From positions 721,526 through 785,525 of the forward strand of contig NZ_JAODPB010000003.1 of the NCBI RefSeq assembly GCF_025770735.1: a DNA stretch of 64,000 nucleotides. The letters run 5' to 3'. Below the pieces are notes generated by a model. That model worked only from the letters and a program-made list of their open reading frames with translations, searched no databases and was not told the DNA's origin. The DNA comes from Shouchella tritolerans (GTDB lineage Bacteria; Bacillota; Bacilli; Bacillales; Bacillaceae_D). Of the stretch, positions 24,550-32,516 are shown one piece after another. The translations under genes were made by a program, and so were the position numbers. Position 1 is the stretch's first letter. Each line of letters begins with the position of its first letter.

Positions 24550-26712
24550 ATGGAGGAATTGGTAAACGAAACGGTAACGGAAACAGGCTTAGCGCCGAAA
24601 CAAGTTAGGCAAGTTGTCGAGTTGTTAAAGGAAGGCAATACGGTCCCTTTTATTGCTCGATACCGGAAAGAACAAACAGGCGGTCTTGATGAATTGCAAA
24701 TCAAAGCAATCGCCGATGCGCATGAATATGCTGAAAACGTCATGCAACGGCGAGAAGAAGTGCTACGCCTCATTGATGAACAAGGCAAATTGACAGCCGA
24801 ATTAAAGGCGCAAATTAAAGCGGCCCGAAAGCTGCAAACATTAGAAGACTTATACCGGCCATATAAACAAAAGCGACGCACTCGGGCAACCGCAGCAAAA
24901 GAAAAAGGGCTTGAGCCATTGGCGCAAGAAATATTGTCTTTTCCGAGAGAATTTTCGCTAGAAACAGCGACAACGCCCTTTATCAATCAAGAATTAGGAG
25001 TGCCAGACAGTGATACCGCAATCGCTGGCGCGAAAGATATACTAGCAGAGATGTTTGCCGAAGACCCAGAAGTACGGTCGAGGCTCCGTGAACGGGCATT
25101 AAAGCAAGCGACAGTTGAAACAAGCCGAAAAAATGGCGGCGCAGAAGATGAAAAAGGCGTCTACGCCCTTTATTATGATTTCCAAGAGCCTATTAAAAAA
25201 ATGGTGCCCCACCGGACACTCGCCGTTAACCGCGGTGAGCGAGAAGAGGTATTGCGCGTTCACGTACGCTTCCCAAGCGATGCCTTTATCGACCAAATCA
25301 AACGCCTCACCATCAAAAAGCATGGTTCACCGGTCGTTCCCATTGTCGAAGAGGCGATTGAAGATGCTTACAAGCGTTTGGTTGAGCCTTCACTAGAAAG
25401 GGAAGTACGGGCATTTTTGACTGAAAAAGCGGAAGAGCAGGCGATCACGATTTTCGCAGAAAATGTAAAGCAACTGCTCTTGCAGCCGCCGATGAAAGGC
25501 AAAGTCGTGTTAGGCATCGATCCAGCTTTTCGGACAGGCTGCAAATGGGCGGTTGTAGATGCGACAGGCAAAGCGCTTGAAGTAGGGGTCATGTATCCAA
25601 CAGCGCCACACCATAAAACAGAAGAAGCAGCAGCGATCATACGGAATGTGACGACAAAATACGGCGTCAAAATGATTGCCATCGGCAACGGAACAGCTTC
25701 CCGTGAAACCGAGCAATTTATCGCAAGTACGATTAAAGAGATCGATGATACGCTTTACTATTGTATCGTTAACGAAGCGGGGGCGAGCGTCTATTCTGCT
25801 TCTGAAATCGCCCGCACTGAATTCCCTGATCTCCAAGTCGAGCAGCGGAGCGCGATCTCCATTGCCCGTCGCCTGCAAGACCCGTTGGCGGAGCTAGTCA
25901 AAATTGATCCAAAATCGGTTGGCGTCGGCCAATACCAGCATGATGTGTCACAGAAAAAGCTAAATGAGTCGCTTGCTTTTGTCGTGGAAACAGCCGTCAA
26001 CCGTGTCGGCGTCAATGTCAATACTGCTTCAGCAGCATTGCTTTCTTATGTGGCTGGGCTTAATAAAACGCAAGCGACCAACATTGTTGCCTATCGAGAC
26101 GAACACGGGCCATTTACAACAAGAACAGCATTAAAAAGCGTTCCCCGTTTAGGCGCCAAAACATATGAGCAATGCATTGGCTTTTTACGTGTCCCAGACG
26201 GCAAAAATCGATTGGATGCGACGGCCATTCATCCAGAAAGCTACAACGAGGCGAAAAAACTCCTTCAGTATGTAGAAGCCGAGCAAAAAGACATTGGCAC
26301 AGACAAATTGAAACAAAGACTAAACAGCCTCAATCAAGGCGAATTAGCAGAAAAACTTGACATTGGCACGTTAACATTAGCCGATATTATCGACGCACTT
26401 GCCCGTCCAAACCGGGATCCACGGGATGAATTAGCAGCGCCACAATTAAAACAAGATGTTCTTAAGATGGAGGACTTGGAAGAAGGTATGGAGCTTCAAG
26501 GCACCGTGCGCAATATCGTCGATTTTGGCGCCTTTGTCGATATTGGCGTCAAACAGGACGGTCTCGTGCATGTTTCCAAATTGGCGGACCGTTACATCAA
26601 ACACCCTATGGAAGTTGTGTCCATTGGCGACGTTGTTACTGTTTGGGTAGAGGGCGTTGACGAGAAAAAAGGACGCATCAGCCTGACAATGAAGGCACCG
26701 GTTGTTGTCTAA
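24550..26712 (+). CDS. tex: Tex-type RNA-binding transcription accessory protein
   Basis: A 720-residue protein with the Tex architecture: N-terminal helix-turn-helix region (residues about 1-200), YqgF-like RNase H fold (about 315-440, KVVLGIDPAFRTGCKWAVVD), helix-hairpin-helix motifs (VGVNVNTASAALLSYVAGL and VPRLGAKTYEQCIGFLRV) and a C-terminal S1 domain (GTVRNIVDFGAFVDIGV). Such proteins bind nucleic acids and affect transcription. ATG 24550 is used because the protein then matches the family N-terminus. Homologous to B. subtilis YdcI, in the same place. Confidence 0.94.
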   Translation: MEELVNETVTETGLAPKQVRQVVELLKEGNTVPFIARYRKEQTGGLDELQIKAIADAHEYAENVMQRREEVLRLIDEQGKLTAELKAQIKAARKLQTLEDLYRPYKQKRRTRATAAKEKGLEPLAQEILSFPREFSLETATTPFINQELGVPDSDTAIAGAKDILAEMFAEDPEVRSRLRERALKQATVETSRKNGGAEDEKGVYALYYDFQEPIKKMVPHRTLAVNRGEREEVLRVHVRFPSDAFIDQIKRLTIKKHGSPVVPIVEEAIEDAYKRLVEPSLEREVRAFLTEKAEEQAITIFAENVKQLLLQPPMKGKVVLGIDPAFRTGCKWAVVDATGKALEVGVMYPTAPHHKTEEAAAIIRNVTTKYGVKMIAIGNGTASRETEQFIASTIKEIDDTLYYCIVNEAGASVYSASEIARTEFPDLQVEQRSAISIARRLQDPLAELVKIDPKSVGVGQYQHDVSQKKLNESLAFVVETAVNRVGVNVNTASAALLSYVAGLNKTQATNIVAYRDEHGPFTTRTALKSVPRLGAKTYEQCIGFLRVPDGKNRLDATAIHPESYNEAKKLLQYVEAEQKDIGTDKLKQRLNSLNQGELAEKLDIGTLTLADIIDALARPNRDPRDELAAPQLKQDVLKMEDLEEGMELQGTVRNIVDFGAFVDIGVKQDGLVHVSKLADRYIKHPMEVVSIGDVVTVWVEGVDEKKGRISLTMKAPVVV

Positions 26713-26721
26713 CTGCATGAA

Positions 26722-26740
26722 GGGAGCGTCTCAAGCTCCC
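26722..26740. terminator. Hairpin between tex and cmpA
   Basis: GGGAGC and GCTCCC form a short stem with a 7-base loop, 10 bases after the tex stop. There is no T-run on either side, so termination is uncertain. Confidence 0.4.
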
Positions 26741-26883
26741 TACATCGGTTCTTTACGTTGAGAAAGCGTGTTTTCTCCATGAGTTGCTTTATAATAAAAC
26801 CAACATTGATTTAAAAGCTTCAATTGATGGCGGTTTTTTTCAGCATACGCTTTGCGAAGCTGTCTCTTTAACCAAATAGGCAT
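26740..26883 (-). CDS. cmpA: CmpA-like cortex morphogenetic protein (47 residues)
   Basis: A very short gene on the minus strand between tex and the SprT-like gene. Its product begins MPIWLKRQLRKAYAEK and contains LKLLNQCWFYYK, which is the pattern of B. subtilis CmpA, a small sporulation protein that triggers ClpXP-mediated removal of SpoIVA and controls cortex assembly. GAGAGGAG precedes the ATG. Ten extra C-terminal residues (HGENTLSQRKEPM region) extend it past the B. subtilis length. Location and orientation are consistent with the B. subtilis arrangement. The gene implies a spore former. Confidence 0.85.
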   Translation of the reverse strand: MPIWLKRQLRKAYAEKNRHQLKLLNQCWFYYKATHGENTLSQRKEPM

Positions 26884-26963
26884 ATCGAACGCTCCTCTCA
26901 TGTTTCAAGTAGTATATGTTAGGCTGTTTGTCAGAGTTGAATAGTTTTTATGGGGGACAAAGA

Positions 26964-27428
26964 ATGACAAACAAAGAATTGCAACAGCTAACAGAAACGA
27001 TTTCTCTTGCTTTTTTTAAGCGCCCTTTTACACACACGGCCCGTTTCAATAACCGCCTTCGCACAACGGGGGGAAGGTATTTGCTAAAAAGCCACGATAT
27101 CGAGCTAAACCCAAAACAATATGAGCGCTATGGCAAAGAAGAACTGATCGGCATCATTAAACATGAACTTTGCCATTACCACCTTCATCTCGAAGGGAAA
27201 GGCTACAAACATGGCGATAAAGATTTTCAGGAATGGCTTGCCAAAACAGGAGCACCTCGCTACTGCAAAACAGCGCAAGACGAACAGACAGTTCTGGTGT
27301 ATACATGTACATCTTGTAGCCGAATATACCACCGGCGGCGAAAAATCAATACGCAAAAATATGTTTGTGGCAACTGCCACGGGAAACTAAAATTTTTATC
27401 GAAAAAAGTATTGCATCAAAGGAAGTGA
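26964..27428 (+). CDS. SprT-like zinc protein (YdcK-like)
   Basis: A 154-residue protein of the SprT family. The HExxH zinc motif is in [20 protein letters not shown], and the N-terminal [20 protein letters not shown] is highly typical of Bacillus YdcK. A C-terminal zinc ribbon has C-x2-C pairs in YTCTSCSR and [13 protein letters not shown] 26964 follows GGGGGACAAAG. A protease role is suggested for SprT-like proteins but not shown for this bacterial branch. The tRNA-cluster promoter lies inside its last codons. Confidence 0.9.
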   Translation: MTNKELQQLTETISLAFFKRPFTHTARFNNRLRTTGGRYLLKSHDIELNPKQYERYGKEELIGIIKHELCHYHLHLEGKGYKHGDKDFQEWLAKTGAPRYCKTAQDEQTVLVYTCTSCSRIYHRRRKINTQKYVCGNCHGKLKFLSKKVLHQRK

Positions 27429-27440
27429 CTATGCTATATT
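27411..27440 (+). promoter_or_regulatory. Promoter of first tRNA cluster
   Basis: TTGCAT (27411-27416) and TATATT (27435-27440), 18 bases apart and with TGC before the -10, resemble a SigA promoter. The -35 lies in the last codons of the SprT-like gene. The flanking AAAAAAGTATTG and ATGCTATATTAT are nearly the same as those of the second tRNA cluster at 63001-63035. Confidence 0.6.
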
Positions 27441-27480
27441 ATAAGAGTCGCCAAGGAGAGGCGGAAAATAGTCTACATAT

Positions 27481-27555
27481 TCCACAGTAGCTCAGTGGTA
27501 GAGCTATCGGCTGTTAACCGATCGGTCGCAGGTTCGAATCCTGCCTGTGGAGCCA
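27481..27555 (+). tRNA. tRNA-Asn (GTT)
   Basis: Acceptor TCCACAG pairs with CTGTGGA; the loop CTGTTAA gives anticodon GTT; GGTTCGAATCC is the T arm; CCA is encoded. First gene of a seven-tRNA cluster. Confidence 0.95.
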
Positions 27556-27556
27556 T

Positions 27557-27644
27557 GGAGAAGTACCCAAGTGGCTGAAGGGGCTCCCCTGCTAAGGGAG
27601 TAGGTCGTGTAAGCGGCGCGAGGGTTCAAATCCCTCCTTCTCCG
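27557..27644 (+). tRNA. tRNA-Ser (GCT)
   Basis: Acceptor GGAGAAG pairs with CTTCTCC; the anticodon loop CTGCTAA gives GCT; a long variable arm (GTCGTGTAAGCGGCG) is typical for serine. No CCA is encoded. Confidence 0.94.
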
Positions 27645-27651
27645 CTCTTCT

Positions 27652-27723
27652 GGCCCGTTGGTCAAGCGGTTAAGACACCGCCCTTTCACGGCGGTAACAC
27701 GGGTTCGAATCCCGTACGGGTCA
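27652..27723 (+). tRNA. tRNA-Glu (TTC)
   Basis: Acceptor GGCCCGT pairs with ACGGGTC (one G-T pair); the loop CTTTCAC gives anticodon TTC; the T arm is CGGGTTCGAATCCCG. No CCA is encoded. Confidence 0.94.
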
Positions 27724-27735
27724 TTTGCAAAACGA

Positions 27736-27786
27736 GGCGCTGAAAGGAAAATGGACATGCTCTGTTCCATTGTTCCTTTCCAGCAC
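27736..27786 (+). other. Long hairpin in tRNA spacer
   Basis: GCTGAAAGGAA-AATGGA and TCCATT-GTTCCTTTCCAGC form an almost perfect stem of about 18 bp around a 10-base loop, 12 bases after tRNA-Glu. It could be an RNA-processing site in the polycistronic tRNA transcript. No T-run. Confidence 0.55.
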
Positions 27787-27826
27787 CAGTTCGTTTCAAT
27801 CGCTATTAGAGAATCATGAACGAGAC

Positions 27827-28100
27827 GAAGAGATTTGCAGCTTATCAGCATCATTGTTTGACAAAGAGAAGCAAGAAGTTCGAGGACAAGAAGTGCTCGA
27901 GGAAAGGAGCGTACAACCGTACGTGACTGACCGAGAGACACGAATTGGACGAAGAAATTCGCCGCTTATCTGCGTCATTGTTTGACAAAGAGAAGCAAGA
28001 AGTTCGAGGACAAGAAGTGCTCGAGGAAAGGAGCGTACAACCGTACGTGACTGACTGAGAGACACGAATTGGACGAAGAAATTCGCCGCTTATCTGCAGT
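27827..28100 (+). repeat. 124-bp tandem repeat in tRNA spacer (about 2.2 copies)
   Basis: Units begin at 27827, 27951 and 28075 (GAAGA-A/G-ATT…), so the period is 124 bases; the third unit is cut after about 25 bases. The first two are almost identical over about 105 bases (from ATTGTTTGACAAAGAGAAGC) and diverge near their starts. Each contains the small hairpin CGTAC-AACC-GTACG. Open frames across it show no family resemblance and are likely spurious. Confidence 0.8.
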
Positions 28101-28106
28101 CAAAAT

Positions 28107-28182
28107 GGAGGATTAGCTCAGCTGGGAGAGCATCTGCCTTACAAGCAGAGGGTCGGCGGTTCGATCCCGTCATCCTCCACCA
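28107..28182 (+). tRNA. tRNA-Val (TAC)
   Basis: Acceptor GGAGGAT pairs with ATCCTCC; the loop CTTACAA gives anticodon TAC; CCA is encoded. Confidence 0.95.
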
Positions 28183-28189
28183 TCAACAA

Positions 28190-28266
28190 GGTCCGGTAGT
28201 TCAGTCGGTTAGAATGCCTGCCTGTCACGCAGGAGGTCGCGGGTTCGAGTCCCGTCCGGACCGCCA
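28190..28266 (+). tRNA. tRNA-Asp (GTC)
   Basis: Acceptor GGTCCGG pairs with CCGGACC; the loop CTGTCAC gives anticodon GTC; CCA is encoded. Confidence 0.95.
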
Positions 28267-28290
28267 TCTATAATTACATTTAAATTGCCA

Positions 28291-28376
28291 GCGGGTGTGG
28301 CGGAATTGGCAGACGCGCTAGACTTAGGATCTAGTGTCTTTATGACGTGGGGGTTCAAGTCCCTTCACCCGCACCA
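28291..28376 (+). tRNA. tRNA-Leu (TAG)
   Basis: Acceptor GCGGGTG pairs with CACCCGC; the loop CTTAGGA gives anticodon TAG; a long variable arm is present; CCA is encoded. Confidence 0.94.
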
Positions 28377-28382
28377 GAATAC

Positions 28383-28467
<85 letters not shown>

Positions 28468-28486
28468 TACAGAAAAAACGTAGGAG

Positions 28487-28519
28487 TACCAAAGGTTTGA
28501 AGCACCTTTGGTATTTTTT
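28487..28519 (+). terminator. Terminator of first tRNA cluster
   Basis: TACCAAAGGT and ACCTTTGGTA form a 10-bp stem with a 7-base loop followed by TTTTTT. Confidence 0.9.
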
Positions 28520-28755
28520 AATGCGCTCATTTTCTAGGGGAAAATGGGTGTTTTTTTATGCCCAACTCGCCACAAACTCGCCACAAGGTGAAAAAACATG
28601 ATTTTTAGCTTATGACATAACTGACGTATTGTTCGGAAGTAGGTGATAAGCCTTTAGGTTCTTTACGAGTGTGCTGTCTTGAAAACCGACAAACCCAAAA
28701 AAGAGGAACGTAAACGATAAAAAATAACCCTGCCGAAGCAAGGCCTTCTTCCTTC

Positions 28756-29745
28756 TCATATTTGTATTATGCGCTTCCCACGTCCCCCACCAGCTTCCAA
28801 TGAACGATGCGCTCCAGCAATATCGGAAAGAGGGTAAATGCTATCAATAATTGGTTTAATAGCGCCGGAATCTACATAACCTGCTAATTCCTTAAGAAGA
28901 TCGGTTTTTGGACTCGCACTAAACGTTTGAACTCTACGAGAACCGAACATAGTTGATGCTAGTATATAGGAAAAGGAGGTGAAGCTGGGAAAACTAATTG
29001 TGACCATCCTTCCATTCCTTGCAAGCAAGCGCCTGTAGTGTTTGAGGTCTGTTCCCACTGTGTCCATAATGACATCAAACTCTTCAAGAATAGTTGGGGA
29101 TATTTGCGAATAGTCAAACACTTGGTCTGCACCGATCTCCTGCAAAAATTTAAGATGTTTCGCGTTTGCAAGTGCAGTTACATGTGCACCTAACATGCGG
29201 CCAATTTGGACAGCAATACTACCAACTCCCCCGCTTGCACCACGCACAAGTAGCCTTTCGCCCTTTCTGAGTTTTGTTTTATATCGTAAGGCAATGATTG
29301 CGGTAGCACCAACTCCTGGCAATGCCGCAGCTTGTAAAAGATCAATTTTCGTGGGGCTTTTTGATAAATGTTTGGGCAAAGTAGTTACATATTCAGCGGC
29401 ACTTCCAACCTGGCTTTTCAAGTTCATAGGAAGAACTCCCCACACTTTGTCGCCTAATTGAAAATTTGTAACATCTGATCCAATTCCAGCGACCTCATCA
29501 GCAAAGTCAATTCCAGTGCCTTTGGGGAATTTTCGTCCCGTTAACATCTTCAGTTTTCCGGACCGAAACATAATGTCCATTGGATTTACACTTGTTCCAT
29601 GGACACGAATGAGTACCTCTTCTGGCTTTACTACTGGTTTTGCTATATAACCTTCGTAAAAAACATCTGGTGATTCGTAATTGTTGTATTGTGCAGCCAG
29701 CATCTCATTTTTGTTGAACACAACGTTTTTTTCTATTTTCGTCAT
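28756..29745 (-). CDS. Zinc-less NADP-dependent alcohol dehydrogenase/quinone oxidoreductase (MDR)
   Basis: A 329-residue medium-chain dehydrogenase/reductase. Features: GroES-like N-terminus (VHGTSVNPMDIMFRSGKLK), and the NADP Rossmann motif GASGGVGSIAVQIGRMLGA near residue 170. Catalytic zinc ligands of alcohol dehydrogenases are absent, placing it with quinone oxidoreductase-like members. It is divergently arranged with an HxlR regulator, a common pairing in which the regulator senses electrophiles or quinones. Substrate unknown. The region from here to 34756 has visibly lower GC than the DNA before the tRNA cluster. Confidence 0.87.
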   Translation of the reverse strand: MTKIEKNVVFNKNEMLAAQYNNYESPDVFYEGYIAKPVVKPEEVLIRVHGTSVNPMDIMFRSGKLKMLTGRKFPKGTGIDFADEVAGIGSDVTNFQLGDKVWGVLPMNLKSQVGSAAEYVTTLPKHLSKSPTKIDLLQAAALPGVGATAIIALRYKTKLRKGERLLVRGASGGVGSIAVQIGRMLGAHVTALANAKHLKFLQEIGADQVFDYSQISPTILEEFDVIMDTVGTDLKHYRRLLARNGRMVTISFPSFTSFSYILASTMFGSRRVQTFSASPKTDLLKELAGYVDSGAIKPIIDSIYPLSDIAGAHRSLEAGGGRGKRIIQI

Positions 29746-30125
29746 TTATTTACGTTCTCCTTTGATACCGAGGTTTACTCGGAAATAAAAATCGTTATGT
29801 ATTTTTAGCTACTGATATTCGATATGCATTCGTCCAAACAGCAGGAAAAGATGGGGATGTGAAAAACCAAACTCTATATTGGTATTCTCAAATTTTGCTA
29901 CAAATCTCTAGTCAGCAAATTAACTTTCTGCGAACTGCGATCCAAAGCTTGTCTTTGTAATGCTACTGTATTGATTTTGATATTCATCAACTTAAACACT
30001 CCTTTTATTGTTAAAACCAACGATGATTTAATTTCTAATTTGATTATAATTAAAGATATATATATAACATGTACGCATAATAAACTGTCTAAGTAAGAAA
30101 AAAATGACTAAGGAAGGAACAAATT
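29746..30125. other. AT-rich divergent intergenic region
   Basis: No gene is seen. The right part is very AT-rich and holds the palindrome TTGATTATAATTAA near 30040-30055 and runs of TATATA, plausible operator and promoter material for the HxlR regulator and the divergent dehydrogenase. I could not fix a single promoter with confidence. Confidence 0.4.
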
Positions 30126-30482
30126 ATGCCTGATGATCAGTTAAACAAAGAGTTAGCTCCAGCCAGTTACGCATTAAAAGTCTTATCAGGAAAATGGAAT
30201 TTATCTATACTAGCTGTATTATGCAGTAACAAAATCATTCGGTATAACGAATTAAAAAGACAAGTGATTGGTATTACAGGGACAATGTTAAATCAATCTC
30301 TAAAGGAAATGATTGAACACGGGATTGTTCAAAGAGTTCAATATAATGAAGTTCCACCTAAAGTTGAGTATTCATTAACGGAGGCAGGGATTGAACTTAT
30401 TCCTATATTCGAACAACTTGTTTTGTGGGGAGAAAAAAACCTAGAAAGAACGAAATGGTCAAATAGTACAGATACAGAATAA
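30126..30482 (+). CDS. HxlR-family winged-helix regulator
   Basis: A 118-residue regulator with the HxlR pattern: LKVLSGKWNLSILAVLCSNK, then YNELKRQVIGITGTMLNQSLKEM as the recognition region and the wing VEYSLTEAGIELIPI. HxlR proteins bind as dimers and often respond to aldehydes or quinones through a Cys; the Cys here is in AVLCSN rather than at the N-terminus. AAGGAAGGAAC precedes the ATG. It is divergent to the dehydrogenase at 28756, its probable target. Confidence 0.9.
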   Translation: MPDDQLNKELAPASYALKVLSGKWNLSILAVLCSNKIIRYNELKRQVIGITGTMLNQSLKEMIEHGIVQRVQYNEVPPKVEYSLTEAGIELIPIFEQLVLWGEKNLERTKWSNSTDTE

Positions 30483-30604
30483 AGAAGAGATAAGAGTACT
30501 TGTACACAACGGATTATCCTTCAGTAAAAACTGCCTAGAATCATCATTAACTAGTTTAGAACATTATTAGGCAATTGACATACATTAAGAATAGGAGGTT
30601 AAAA

Positions 30605-30676
30605 ATGAATCCTATAAACTGTTATGGCGTTTTAATAAACTTAAGTACTTTTAGAGTAAATACAGAAGTCAGATAA
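30605..30676 (+). CDS. Possible 23-residue peptide with strong ribosome site
   Basis: ATG 30605 follows AATAGGAGGTTAAAA, one of the best ribosome sites in the region, but the frame stops after 23 codons (MNPINCYGVLINLSTFRVN then TEVR). It has no known family. It may be the start of a gene that has been deleted, or a short leader peptide. Translation is unproven. Confidence 0.3.
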   Translation: MNPINCYGVLINLSTFRVNTEVR

Positions 30677-30718
30677 AAAGCTTGCAAACATACATGTTTA
30701 CAAGCCTACACACAAAAA

Positions 30719-31231
30719 TTACGATTCCATAGCATCTGCTTTTGTTTGTTGGATTGTACCATAAGGATGATGTGGAGGCGCATAGATGGAATAAAGTTTT
30801 AAAGGTACAGGGCCAGTATTGGTAACATTGTGCCATGTGCCAGCAGGAACCATAATCGCGCTATCGTCGGAAACATTTGCTTGATACGTTAAATGATTTG
30901 GGCTGCTACCCATTTGTACCAAGCCTTGACCTTGTTCTATCCTGAAAAATTGATCCGTTTGAGGGTGTATTTCTAATCCGATATCGTCACCGACATTAAT
31001 GCTCATTAAGGTTACTTGTAGATGTTTTCCAGTCCAAATGGCAGTGCGGTAGGTATTATTATTTTTGGAAGCTTGTGAGATGTTTAATGTAAAGGGCTCT
31101 TTACCAAAGTCCGTTTTGGGTTGTTGGTATGGCACTGTTCTGTACATGTTATGTCTTTGGTAATAGGGAAAATCTCTACATTCATTCAGGTTTTGGGGAA
31201 TGTTGTAAAATAAATTATGATAATAATTCAT
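30719..31231 (-). CDS. Cupin-domain protein
   Basis: A 170-residue single-cupin protein. Motif 1 is GDDIGLEIHPQTDQFFRIEQG (variant: H and E spaced as in small-molecule cupins) and motif 2 is MVPAGTWHNVTNTG. A 50-residue N-terminal tail rich in Tyr, Asn and Gln precedes the cupin. Proteins like this are common in Bacillus and Paenibacillus genomes; none has a settled role. CAAGGAGAGATTTGCT precedes the ATG. Metal binding is likely; activity unknown. Confidence 0.82.
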   Translation of the reverse strand: MNYYHNLFYNIPQNLNECRDFPYYQRHNMYRTVPYQQPKTDFGKEPFTLNISQASKNNNTYRTAIWTGKHLQVTLMSINVGDDIGLEIHPQTDQFFRIEQGQGLVQMGSSPNHLTYQANVSDDSAIMVPAGTWHNVTNTGPVPLKLYSIYAPPHHPYGTIQQTKADAMES

Positions 31232-31436
31232 AGCAAATCTCTCCTTGGGCTTTTTTTACAGTATATGCAATCGCCTAGTAAGAGTGTTAACGAGTATCTA
31301 TTTGCTTTTGTAACTTGGATGACAACGTATAATCGCTTAGCAACAAAGCCGCCCCGTATGACAACACTGTTGCATAAGCCGCTTTTAAAGCCATTAAAAT
31401 GGAGTTTGTATCGAGAAGGGTTTTCCTAATCAACAC

Positions 31437-31510
31437 GAACTCAACCACATCAGTAAAACGCAAGAATACCAAGGGTTAAGAGCGCCCTTGGTATTTTTTA
31501 TATGCTGATT
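31437..31510 (+). repeat. Diverged echo of the tRNA-Leu 3' end and terminator
   Basis: From CTCAACC (31439) to ATTTTC this stretch aligns, with about three quarters of bases identical, to 28457-28535: the last bases of tRNA-Leu(GAG), its spacer and its terminator. The hairpin TACCAAGGG/CCCTTGGTA with TTTTTT (31467-31499) is intact and would act as a terminator. It may be the far end of an inserted segment, or the remains of a duplicated tRNA gene. Confidence 0.5.
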
Positions 31511-31542
31511 TTCAAAAGAAGTCGTTTAAGCGATGATTTTGT

Positions 31543-32363
31543 TTAACTAGTAGGAAGTTGTAGATTTAATTTACTACAATCGAGACACAGCCAATAAATA
31601 CAGAATAAAAGTGTAACGGATATTAAAATATAGAAGATATACTTTAAGCCAATCCCTCTGTTGCCGTTATAGAGCAATAAAAATGGAAGAGCGAAAACCA
31701 TCATCCATTGATAGTCTGCAAACGGAAACAAATAGGTGTGAATGACTGGATTTCCGTAATTGTTCACCTTTAAGTGAAGCATATAAAAACACAAGGAGAA
31801 GGAGGTATATAGAATAATTAAATTGATTCGGTTCGATAAAGTAAGATAAAATATAGCTCCAAGTACAACCCCTAAAAAAGTGCCTTCCACAAAGAGGATA
31901 TTACCAAATACTGAACCTAAAAAGTAGTATGTACCTGATGGATCACTTAGTCTTAATACCTCATATTTTTCAACTAAAACGAAACATAAAATAAGAGTTG
32001 ATAGTTGCCAAATGATGAAGAAAAACAAGTTTTTTGCTTTAAAGTTGTCTAGTAAAAGTACCACTACCGCAACAACAAATAAAGAACTAAAAAAATTATT
32101 CCAAATATAGAAATGCGTATAATCAAATAGTTGATTCAGTACCATATTTACAATCGCCATACTTAATGAAAATAAGTATAACCGAATAAGGTATTTCTTT
32201 TATTCATAGTGTGTTTAATCCCTAAAACAACACAATAAATAAAAACAGGGGCGGATATTCTTCCAATCCAATTAAACCATTCCGGTGTCTCAGGAAAAAA
32301 TTGCCCGATGTGATCAATGAACATAGCGCATAAGGCGATCATTTTCAATGTAGTCGTCGACAT
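31543..32363 (-). pseudogene. TraX-family acetyltransferase-like membrane protein, frameshifted
   Basis: Two adjacent minus-strand frames make one TraX-like protein. The first, 32363-32163, encodes LKMIALCAMFIDHIGQFFPE, the TraX N-terminus, and ends after residues KHTMNKR. The second resumes one base out of phase with KKYLIRLYLFSLSMAIV and runs to 31543 with seven or eight membrane segments. One base is missing (or an extra two are present) within AATAAAAGAAATAC near 32197-32210. Joined, the protein would be about 255 residues, normal for TraX. Either a real inactivation, a sequencing error, or, less likely, programmed slippage. TraX relatives outside F plasmids have no firm role. Confidence 0.75.
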
Positions 32364-32516
32364 AAATTCCCTCTCCTAGTATACTCATTATTTTATAGTA
32401 CACTGATCACAAGAAATCAGATACATATAAAAATCGTCAATGGTGAGGACTGTAAATGAACATAATGAGGGATAAGACTTACGGATTATAAATGATTTAA
32501 TTGATTTGGGTTATCT

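Noticed and set aside
27725..28065. Open frames on both strands across the tRNA spacer repeat
   Set aside because: They only exist because the 124-bp unit is repeated and stop-free; no ribosome site, no family resemblance, and they overlap tRNA genes.
27827..28100. CRISPR array
   Set aside because: The repeat unit is 124 bp and contiguous; there are no short repeats with variable spacers and no cas genes in the window.
28560..28600. Direct repeat ACTCGCCACAA as an integrase C-terminus or att core
   Set aside because: Two 11-base copies in tandem are too little evidence, and no integrase frame could be followed.
31217..31429. A 70-codon frame near the tRNA-Leu echo as an integrase or transposase fragment
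   Set aside because: No recognisable motif; the frame overlaps the start of the cupin gene on the other strand.
32190..32215. Programmed -1 frameshift in the TraX gene
   Set aside because: No good slippery heptamer in the zero frame and no obvious downstream structure; inactivation or base-call error is simpler.
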